The translations under genes and the position numbers were made by a program. A stretch of 64,000 nucleotides of DNA, from positions 175,255 to 239,254 of the forward strand of contig MFFN01000005.1 in NCBI GenBank assembly GCA_001777915.1, in the 5' to 3' direction. The notes beneath the pieces are model-generated. The model had not been told where the DNA came from and did no database searches. It was given only the letters and a program-made list of their open reading frames with translations. Within the stretch, counting starts at the first letter, position 1; the number at the start of each line of letters is the position of its first letter. This stretch comes from Candidatus Edwardsbacteria bacterium RifOxyA12_full_54_48 (GTDB lineage: Bacteria; Edwardsbacteria; AC1; EtOH8). This document shows, piece after piece, positions 24,167 through 31,047 of this stretch.

Positions 24167-27085
24167 ATGAGCCAGCGGCAAATTGCCCAAAAACAGATAG
24201 AGAGCCTGATATTAAAATTCCGTCAGAACGAAGAAAGTTATAGGAACGGTTCATACAACGAAACCCAACTGCGCCGGGAGTTTCTTGATCCGTTTTTCGA
24301 GGCGTTGGGTTGGGATGTAACAAATAAAGAGGGCTTGGCCGAGCAGTACAAGGACGTGATCCACGAAGACGCCATCAAGGTTGGGGAGCAGACCAAGGCC
24401 CCGGATTATTCCTTCAGAGTCGGCGGACAGCGCAAGTTTTTTGTGGAAGCCAAGAAGCCGTCGGTTTCCATAAAAGAAGATATCGGCCCGGCCTACCAGG
24501 TGCGGCGTTATTCCTGGTCGGCAAAATTATCTTTGGCTATTCTTTCCGATTTTGACGAATTGGCGGTTTACGACTGCCGCCTAAAGCCCAAGCCCGCCGA
24601 CAAGGCCTCGGTGGGCCGGGTGGCTTTTTACACCTATGACCAATACCTGGAAAAATTCGATGAGATATACGACCTTTTCTCCAAAGAAGCCGTACTAAAG
24701 GGCACATTCGACAAGTTTGCCCAGGCCGACGCCAAAAAGAAGGGCACCAGCGAGGTTGACAAGGAATTCTTAAAGGATATCGAGCACTGGCGGGAGATAC
24801 TGGCCAAGAATCTGGCCATGAGAAATGAAAAGTTAAGTAATGATGACCTGAATTATGCGGTGCAGACCATAATTGACCGGATCATTTTCCTGCGGATATG
24901 TGAAGACCGGAACCTGGAAGCTTCGGAAAATTTAAAAGGTTTGCTAACCTCGGAAAACATTTACAAAAGGCTGATCAACCTTTTCAAACTGGCCGATGAC
25001 CGCTATAACGCCGGGCTGTTCGACTTCACTAAAGACCAGATAACCACACGGCTGAAAATAGACGACAAGACCCTAAGCGAAATAATCGGGCAGATGTATT
25101 ATCCGGCCTCGCCCTACGTGTTCTCCCAGATGCCCATAGAAATATTAGGGCAGGTTTACGAGCAGTTTTTGGGCAAGGTCATCCGCTTAACCGCCGGGCA
25201 TCATGCCAAGGTGGAGGAAAAACCCGAGGTGCGCAAGGCCGGGGGCGTATATTACACCCCGCAATATATCGTTGATTATATTGTGAAGAATACGGTGGGG
25301 GCGTTGTTGGCCCCCAAGTCTGACCCCTCTCCAACCTCTCCCCGCAGCGGAGAGAGGCCTGCATCCCTGACCCCGAAGGAAATCGAATCCATCAAAATAC
25401 TTGACCCCGCCTGCGGCTCCGGCTCGTTCCTGATCGGCGCGTATAAATACCTGCTGGAATACCATTTGAACTGGTATATGGCCAACGAACCCAAGAAATA
25501 CCCCAAGGCCGTTTTTGCCGACGGGCGCGGGGCTTGGCGTTTGACCACCAGCGAGGCCAAGAAGATTCTTTTGAACAATATCTTTGGCGTGGACATTGAC
25601 AGCCAGGCGGTGGAGGTGACAAAGCTGTCCTTGCTTTTGAAGGTGCTGGAGAACGAAAGCCGGGAAGGCATGGAACAGCAGTTGAAGATGTTCAAGGAAC
25701 GGGCCTTGCCAAATATTGATGGAAATATAAAATGCGGGAATAGTTTGATCGGGCCGGATTTTTACGAGGGGCAGATAAACCTCTCCCCGGCCCTCCCCTC
25801 GATGGGAGGGAGTAAGGGTGGGGTTTCTAACGAAGACGGCGCCAAAATAAACCCGTTTGACTGGGAAAGGGAGTTCCCGGTGATAATGAAGCGGGGCGGG
25901 TTTAATGCTGTGATAGGGAACCCGCCGTATAGAATGATACAACCCCATAATACATCAAATGAGATTTTAGATTATACAAAGAGCCATTATACAGTTGCAG
26001 AGTTTAAAATTGATCTATTTCATGTATTTCTTCAAAAAGGTATACGGTTGCAAAAAGATAATGGGTTGCTTGGTTATATTATCCCTGCAACTCTATTAAA
26101 TAATGTACATGTTGAAAACCTTAGAGAATGGATGTTAAACAATGTATGCATTAATAAAATTGGATTAGCAGGGGAAAAAATATTTGAACAGGCAGACGTT
26201 TACACCTGTGTCTTGGTTGTTGAAAAAGAGCCAAGAGAGAATGCCCGGAACAATAACATCATAAAAACAACATTAGAATTAGAAAAAGCAAAATATAATG
26301 CTGGGATTCCTTATCACTGCATTAAACAAAATAGATTCTCAGAACTGGAAGGCAAAGTATGGAATGTTTTGCTTAATGAGAAAAATGTTGGTCTTATCGC
26401 TAAATTAAATAATGAAAATAAAAAGTTGATAGATGTTACGTCTGTCAATAGAGGTTTAATTACTGGCGATAAAGACAAATATATTTCCGAAAGGAAGATG
26501 ACTAATGAGTATGTGCCTATTTTGTCTGGCGGTGATATATTTAGGTACTATGCAAATAACTATTCATCGTTTGTTAAATTTGTTAGGCCTAAGACATCTG
26601 GCGGTTGTTGGGACGAAGCAGTTCATTTTGCAAAGCACAAAGTAGTTATTAGGCAGATAGGCACTAGGCCAACGGCAGCAATTATAGAAAAACCTATTGC
26701 AGTAACAGGTAATATATTTACAATAATTCATCAAGACATAGATGTTGAAAAAACAATATTGGGCATACTGAATTCAAAGTTAATAGAATATTATTGGAAG
26801 TTGTCTTTTTCTGATTTTAAAAACTCGTTTCCACAAGTTACAATATTTAGTTTAGGGCAAGTTCCTATTACAAATAAAGTAAATGATAAAGCTTATAGAA
26901 AAGGCATGGTTGTTTTAGTCGACAAAATGATAAAACTTAAAAGTGATATTAACGGGATTAAAAATCCCAACGAAAAAGAAACCCTAACCCGCCAAATTAC
27001 AGCTACAGATAAGCAGATAGATAAATTGGTTTACGAGCTATACGGATTAACAGAGGAAGAGATAAAGGTGGTGGAGGGGGAATGA
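24167..27085 (+). CDS. Single-chain restriction-modification enzyme, Eco57I/type IIG-like
   Basis: The 972-residue product combines cleavage and methylation. An N-terminal HsdR_N-like PD-(D/E)XK nuclease has D80 and E94-x-K96 (PDY...FFVEAKK). A helical linker follows, then an N6-adenine methylase with motif I DPACGSGSFL (413-422) and motif IV NPPY (585-588), and a TaqI-like target-recognition region up to the C-terminus. The ATG has GAGG six bases upstream; a longer in-frame start at 24077 overlaps the ppdK terminator. Composition is host-like up to about 25925 and clearly A+T-rich afterwards, so the recognition half looks imported. Two repeat-derived segments are translated in frame. It overlaps the next gene by 4 nt. 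Confidence 0.9.
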   Translation: MSQRQIAQKQIESLILKFRQNEESYRNGSYNETQLRREFLDPFFEALGWDVTNKEGLAEQYKDVIHEDAIKVGEQTKAPDYSFRVGGQRKFFVEAKKPSVSIKEDIGPAYQVRRYSWSAKLSLAILSDFDELAVYDCRLKPKPADKASVGRVAFYTYDQYLEKFDEIYDLFSKEAVLKGTFDKFAQADAKKKGTSEVDKEFLKDIEHWREILAKNLAMRNEKLSNDDLNYAVQTIIDRIIFLRICEDRNLEASENLKGLLTSENIYKRLINLFKLADDRYNAGLFDFTKDQITTRLKIDDKTLSEIIGQMYYPASPYVFSQMPIEILGQVYEQFLGKVIRLTAGHHAKVEEKPEVRKAGGVYYTPQYIVDYIVKNTVGALLAPKSDPSPTSPRSGERPASLTPKEIESIKILDPACGSGSFLIGAYKYLLEYHLNWYMANEPKKYPKAVFADGRGAWRLTTSEAKKILLNNIFGVDIDSQAVEVTKLSLLLKVLENESREGMEQQLKMFKERALPNIDGNIKCGNSLIGPDFYEGQINLSPALPSMGGSKGGVSNEDGAKINPFDWEREFPVIMKRGGFNAVIGNPPYRMIQPHNTSNEILDYTKSHYTVAEFKIDLFHVFLQKGIRLQKDNGLLGYIIPATLLNNVHVENLREWMLNNVCINKIGLAGEKIFEQADVYTCVLVVEKEPRENARNNNIIKTTLELEKAKYNAGIPYHCIKQNRFSELEGKVWNVLLNEKNVGLIAKLNNENKKLIDVTSVNRGLITGDKDKYISERKMTNEYVPILSGGDIFRYYANNYSSFVKFVRPKTSGGCWDEAVHFAKHKVVIRQIGTRPTAAIIEKPIAVTGNIFTIIHQDIDVEKTILGILNSKLIEYYWKLSFSDFKNSFPQVTIFSLGQVPITNKVNDKAYRKGMVVLVDKMIKLKSDINGIKNPNEKETLTRQITATDKQIDKLVYELYGLTEEEIKVVEGE
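25321..25372 (+). repeat. In-frame palindromic repeat insertion in the methylase (first)
   Basis: TCTGACCCCTCTCC... carries a CTCTCC/GGAGAG palindrome like the intergenic family. It is translated as a Ser/Pro/Arg-rich linker (about SDPSPTSPRSGERPASL) just before methylase motif I. It has no counterpart I know of in this enzyme family and is flanked by normal sequence on both sides. Confidence 0.65.
25779..25829 (+). repeat. In-frame palindromic repeat insertion in the methylase (second)
   Basis: ACCTCTCCCCGGCCC... contains the perfect hairpin CCCTCCC/GGGAGGG (25791-25797 with 25804-25810, 6-nt loop). It is translated as LSPALPSMGGSKGGVS between methylase motif I and the NPPY motif. The DNA matches the intergenic CCCTCTCC repeat style of the window. 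Confidence 0.65.
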
Positions 27086-27762
27086 TAGATGCCAAAACAA
27101 AATCCGAGGAATTATTTGAAACCCTTTGTAATTCAAATGGCATTTTGTTCAATAAAATTCCCACTGCTTCTGAACAAGGGCTACAGACCCCAGATTATGA
27201 AATTATATTGTTTGACAATCGTGTAATTGTAGAAGTAAAACAGTTCGACCCAAATGATGAAGACTTGATTCTTATTGAAAATTTACGCACAAAGGGCAGT
27301 ACTGGTATTCATGGTGATACTCCTGGGAAAAGAGCAAGACAAAAAATAACGGATGCAATGAAGCAGCTGCATGTATTGGCAAAAGATAAGCAACCAGCAA
27401 TATTGATTTTATACGATAATATAAATATTGGCATTAGGCATACTGATTCATATAATATTAAAACCGCCATGTATGGGCTTGAATGTGTAGACGTTGGTTT
27501 TCCCACTGATATTAAGATAGCGCCGTTAATTATAGACCGGCGAAGAGGTGGAAAGCGGAAGGTTACCGAGCAGCACAATACAACCCTAAGTGCTGTTGTG
27601 ACCCTACACGAAAGTATAAACAGTGAAATATCAGCTATATGCTATCATAATATTTATGCGGCATTACCTTTAAACCCTGAGTGGATGAGATTTAATAATG
27701 TTGTTCACTATACGTTAGAAGAAAAACAAAGGCTTAATTTTCAGGAATGGGTTAAAATATAA
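27082..27762 (+). CDS. PD-(D/E)XK nuclease-like protein of the defence island
   Basis: The 226-residue A+T-rich gene overlaps the methylase stop by 4 nt (ATGA), so it is translationally coupled. It begins with a short helical region and then TPDYEIILFDNRVIVEVKQF, where D38 and E51-x-K53 form a plausible PD-(D/E)XK core. No signal peptide or membrane helix is seen. I do not recognise a named family. Its position suggests an accessory nuclease or effector for the methylase, or a cargo gene exchanged behind it. The product has no obvious recognition domain of its own. Confidence 0.65.
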   Translation: MIDAKTKSEELFETLCNSNGILFNKIPTASEQGLQTPDYEIILFDNRVIVEVKQFDPNDEDLILIENLRTKGSTGIHGDTPGKRARQKITDAMKQLHVLAKDKQPAILILYDNINIGIRHTDSYNIKTAMYGLECVDVGFPTDIKIAPLIIDRRRGGKRKVTEQHNTTLSAVVTLHESINSEISAICYHNIYAALPLNPEWMRFNNVVHYTLEEKQRLNFQEWVKI

Positions 27763-27831
27763 AATAGCACGATATAATAGTCGCAAAAGTTGACCAAATT
27801 CTATATCTTAGCAAACAGTTACTTTCAATTT

Positions 27832-27956
27832 AAAACCCCAACGAAAAAGAAACCATAACCCGCCAAATTGCAGCCACTGACAAGCAGATAGACAAATTAG
27901 TTTACGAGCTATACGGCCTAACCAAGGAAGAGATAAAAGTGGTGAAGGGTGAATGA
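27832..27956 (+). pseudogene. Duplicate 3' remnant of a restriction-methylase gene
   Basis: These 125 nt align without a gap to 26961-27085, the last 41 codons plus stop of the intact methylase gene, with 15 differences by eye (about 88 percent identical). Most changes are silent or conservative, and the reading frame is open to its TGA (NPNEKETITRQIAATDK..., then KLVYELYGLTKEEIKVVKGE). It is therefore the tail of a related but diverged allele, not a recent tandem copy. There is no methylase body upstream of it. The stop overlaps the start of the HEPN gene exactly as the intact methylase stop overlaps the nuclease-like gene. Confidence 0.85.
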
Positions 27957-28738
27957 TGATTGAAAACAAAATAGAAATGGAACTACGCAAGTTGCAAATG
28001 CATAAAGTTGTCAGTGTCTTTTTATTAAACGCGGCTAATGCTTTAATGGAGGTTGATGGAGATAAACCAACTTCTTTATTTAAGAAGGATGGCCCCGTGC
28101 CCGACGAGCATCAATACTATAAGATAGAAGTAGGTAGGCGGACGGGGAATTTAATTTCATGGTGTAGCCAGCTTGATTATTCAGTTTTATACATCAGTAA
28201 TTATGCAGCGACATATTCAATGAAAAAATCTGGCATTAGCAGGTATGAGCATTTGGCATACCACATAGAAAACTATTTAATACGGGTTAATTCTGTTTAT
28301 GATAGAGTTTTACAACTAATTGATGCTGTTTTTCATCTGCAAAATGATTCATCTAATTGCCGCCGTGAAGTAATTGTAAATAATATGAAAGTCAAAAGAA
28401 CAGATATACCCCAAGCTTTAAAACCATTAAGTAAGCATCTTGAGAAATACAGACAAGAACGAAATGCAATTATTCATCATGAATCTTATGATGATGATAA
28501 ACTTCGCTATCTTGGTTTATATACAGTCTTAACAGAAAATAATACTGATATCAAATTTAGCTTTAAATCCAATCTACCGTTGCTTAAAAAACAAGCCACT
28601 TCGGATGTTATCAGATGTAAAAAAATAGAATATACTGAATTTAACGTTAAACTGGCTTTAATCCTTTCAAATATATTAGACAAGCTTGAGCAGCACTACA
28701 CAAAAGAAGAAAAATATTTATCAAAAGGTAAGAATTAA
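27953..28738 (+). CDS. HEPN-domain protein, Cthe_2314-like
   Basis: The 261-residue product (start at 27953 or the adjacent ATG at 27956) is all-alpha in appearance. It has HYHIENYLIRV-like helices in the middle and the HEPN signature R-x4-H as RNAIIHH at R170 to H175, in the sequence YRQERNAIIHHESYDDD. It resembles the Cthe_2314-type HEPN family. Many HEPN proteins are metal-independent ribonucleases that act in abortive defence and toxin systems. The gene overlaps the remnant methylase tail, so it seems to have arrived as the downstream partner of another methylase allele. It is A+T-rich. Confidence 0.72.
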   Translation: MMIENKIEMELRKLQMHKVVSVFLLNAANALMEVDGDKPTSLFKKDGPVPDEHQYYKIEVGRRTGNLISWCSQLDYSVLYISNYAATYSMKKSGISRYEHLAYHIENYLIRVNSVYDRVLQLIDAVFHLQNDSSNCRREVIVNNMKVKRTDIPQALKPLSKHLEKYRQERNAIIHHESYDDDKLRYLGLYTVLTENNTDIKFSFKSNLPLLKKQATSDVIRCKKIEYTEFNVKLALILSNILDKLEQHYTKEEKYLSKGKN

Positions 28739-28746
28739 GGTCGTAG

Positions 28747-29553
28747 ATGATAATGATTACTGAACTATTTCAAAAAGAAATACGTGAATTAACAACATCT
28801 TTAATGCAATTCGAAAGTAACGTTATTTCCTGGATAAAGCAGGGATTAGATATTTGGGTAAAGCAGATTGATTTGACCTTTACCAACCTCTATATTGCTT
28901 TAGGGCTATACGAATGGTGGATGGCACCATTTCTCCAAACTTTGACCCCGAATCAGATGGCCTATATTTATAATCGTATAGAAAGTAAACCTAAAAATGT
29001 TGGGAAAAGATATGTAGATATGCTGGTTGTGTTATTATATAGGCAAAACAATTATAAGATGCTTGATAAAATTATTGGAAAATGGTCAAGCAACAATTTT
29101 AGAAAAAGAAACAATATATTCAAGGAAGCTTTGTGGGCACACAAAAAGAAAAAATATGTATTGTCGACGCTTGCTTTGGTCCCTCAAATAGAAGGAATAA
29201 TAAGAGAATTTACAGAAAACACTAAACGCAATGATCCTTGGAGAAATAATTTCAAAAAGAAATATGAATATTGTGGGGATTTAAAAACACAATATGATAA
29301 ACTACTTACAAACAATATAACAACACAAGAGCAAACAACATTGTCAAGAAATCTTAGAATATCATTAAATATAAATCGCATAATTGAACTATTTGATGTT
29401 GTTGATTTTGAAAACCAACAGTCTGTAAATGGATATAACAGGCACGGGATGTTACACGGTTTTTGTAGTAAATACAATGAGGTGAATTCGTTAAAAACAT
29501 TTCTATTGTTGGATTTAATACACGATTTTATTTCCGACAACGTTGTTGTTTGA
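28747..29553 (+). CDS. Second HEPN-like protein (NRHGMLHG motif)
   Basis: The 268-residue, A+T-rich gene begins 8 nt after the previous one, with AAGG six bases before the ATG. The product is helical and soluble. Near the end, NRHGMLHGFCSKYNEVNSLKTFLLLDLIHDF contains an R-x4-H motif (R232-H237) of the kind found in HEPN ribonuclease-like domains. An IEGIIREF segment near residue 150 is typical of the same uncharacterised family. It is not detectably similar to the first HEPN protein. Role in defence is inferred from motif and neighbours only. Confidence 0.6.
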   Translation: MIMITELFQKEIRELTTSLMQFESNVISWIKQGLDIWVKQIDLTFTNLYIALGLYEWWMAPFLQTLTPNQMAYIYNRIESKPKNVGKRYVDMLVVLLYRQNNYKMLDKIIGKWSSNNFRKRNNIFKEALWAHKKKKYVLSTLALVPQIEGIIREFTENTKRNDPWRNNFKKKYEYCGDLKTQYDKLLTNNITTQEQTTLSRNLRISLNINRIIELFDVVDFENQQSVNGYNRHGMLHGFCSKYNEVNSLKTFLLLDLIHDFISDNVVV

Positions 29554-29648
29554 AATGTGTCAATAAATACCACCGCTGCCGTTCAATCTGCCCGCTTAAA
29601 CACAAATTAGTTAACTAACCTTAGTCTATTCGTAAAAGGACAAAACTG

Positions 29649-30320
29649 ATGCGCTTCTTGACAACAAAACAAATATCCGGTGAAATAGAAGGTATATTGC
29701 GTTCCGCCAATGAATTTATAATGCTTGTTTCTCCCTATTTAAGTGTTTCCGATATGTACATTGAAAGGCTTGTAGAGGCCGGTAAGAAAAACATTAAAAT
29801 AGACCTTGTTTTTGGCAAGAAAAAAGACATTTCAACTTCAGAGGAAGAAAAACTTACTGCAATCAAGAATCTCAACGTTCATTATTTGGAAATGCTGCAT
29901 GCCAAATGTTATTTAAATGAAAAGGATGCAGTGATCACCTCCATGAACTTATACGAGTATTCCGAGAAGAACCGGGAAATGGGTATTTACATTTCAAAAG
30001 AAGAAAACTCAAAGTTATATAGTGAGGTTTTAAACGAAGCTTTGTCCATAAAACAAAATGCTGTCCGTCATTATCTGAATGGCGCTAACTCCGTAAAAGA
30101 AAACCACGCAGTCTACAATAATGGTAGGCAAGGATATTGCATCCGTTGCCATGCCAGTATAGATTTTGACCCAACCAGGCCTTTCTGCAGTTTCTGTTAT
30201 AGAACGTGGGCGGAATTCAGCAATATTAATTTTCAAGAAAATTTCTGTCATGTTTGCGGCCGAGAAGCTAATACATCAATGAAAAAAACTATGTGCGGCA
30301 GTTGTTTTAGAACGTTTTAA
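29649..30320 (+). CDS. PLD-like nuclease fused to a double zinc ribbon
   Basis: The 223-residue product has an N-terminal phospholipase-D-like domain with one HKD-type motif (H84-x-K86, D93, then TSMNLYEYS), as in single-motif PLD nucleases that work as dimers. The C-terminus carries four CxxC pairs (C164/167, C180/183, C200/203, C216/219), enough for two zinc ribbons that could bind nucleic acid. AAGGA lies eight bases before the ATG. It is the last gene of the A+T-rich island, 95 nt after the second HEPN gene, and is plausibly the nuclease component of a defence module. PLD-zinc-ribbon proteins of this size are also found as stand-alone genes. Confidence 0.75.
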   Translation: MRFLTTKQISGEIEGILRSANEFIMLVSPYLSVSDMYIERLVEAGKKNIKIDLVFGKKKDISTSEEEKLTAIKNLNVHYLEMLHAKCYLNEKDAVITSMNLYEYSEKNREMGIYISKEENSKLYSEVLNEALSIKQNAVRHYLNGANSVKENHAVYNNGRQGYCIRCHASIDFDPTRPFCSFCYRTWAEFSNINFQENFCHVCGREANTSMKKTMCGSCFRTF

Positions 30321-30590
30321 AAATAAACTATACATTCACAACAAACCCATAACAGACCATTTTTTATTGACTTTCCAAATATTAACAGGTAGAAACCCTT
30401 AAGGCCTTTTACAAGGCCTATTTTTTTGCCCAAAAAGTGGCCTTGTGTGGATTAAACCAAAGGCATTTCGCAATGACCGCCCTCCGCCATTAGCAGGTAG
30501 TCCGTATAGGCGGACAGGCCAACCCCCTCTCCTCCACGGCGGATCTGCGACAATGTGGAGGGGGAATAACGCACCCCTTCCCTTACGGGG

Positions 30591-30715
30591 AAGAGCCTGC
30601 ACTGAGAAGAATTATATTTATTCAAGCGAAGGGGCAGGGGTTAGGACGGGAGAGGTGGGTTTATGACTCACCCACTTCGAAAGGGCAATACTGGCAAACC
30701 TCAGTGCAGGCTCTT
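30591..30715. mobile_element. Candidate MITE-like element with 16-bp perfect terminal inverted repeats
   Basis: AAGAGCCTGCACTGAG (30591-30606) is exactly inverted at 30700-30715. The interior is 93 nt with no gene and includes GTGGGT/ACCCAC and CTTCG-type short palindromes. No clear target-site duplication is visible at the ends. The element could be a non-autonomous transposon or a single long-stem palindromic repeat. Confidence 0.5.
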
Positions 30716-30989
30716 GATCCCCTCTTTTTAGAGGGGAGGGTTTGGATTGCTTTGTTAGTGTAAAGATATGCCATCTCGCAATGACGGTTCCCTCGCCAGA
30801 TTTATCTGGAGAGGGGTAGGGTGAGGTCGGTAAAACCCTGGATTCCTGTCTTCACAGGAATGACTGGGGGTGGCGCTAAAAGTAAAAACCTTTGCGTTCT
30901 TAGTGCCTTAGCGGTAAAAGAATCAGCGGGTATCTGCGTAAATCAGCGTCCCATAAAAATCAAATATTTTTCACAAATATATTGCAAAG

Positions 30990-31018
30990 TTGACATAAAA
31001 TTTGGTATTATGTAAGTT
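30990..31018 (+). promoter_or_regulatory. Putative promoter of the HI0933-type flavoprotein gene
   Basis: TTGACA (30990-30995), 17 nt and TAAGTT (31013-31018). The -35 is perfect and the -10 is weak. It lies about 30 nt before the proposed start at 31048. Confidence 0.4.
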
Positions 31019-31047
31019 ATTGTAGATACACAAATAAGGTCAATTTT

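Larger units (their letters stand above)
30321..31047. repeat. Gene-free repeat cluster downstream of the defence island
   Basis: No credible gene is seen in these 727 nt. The region is a patchwork of dispersed repeats: a TTTCGCAATGACCGCC unit (30466) and its variant TCTCGCAATGACGG (30771), CCCTCTCC-type palindromes (30520-30560, 30720-30740, 30790-30825), a TGGATTCCTGTCTTCACAGGAATGAC hairpin (30838-30863) and a TTCTTAGTGCCTTAGCGGTAAA / AATCAGCGGGTATCTGCGTAAATCAGCG block (30896-30948). A 125-bp terminal-inverted-repeat element lies at 30591-30715. This junction-rich area marks the right edge of the island. Confidence 0.7.

Noticed and set aside
24167-27085. PglX (BREX) for the large methylase
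   Set aside because: It has an N-terminal PD-(D/E)XK nuclease domain and no other BREX gene lies nearby, so a type IIG-like enzyme is better supported.
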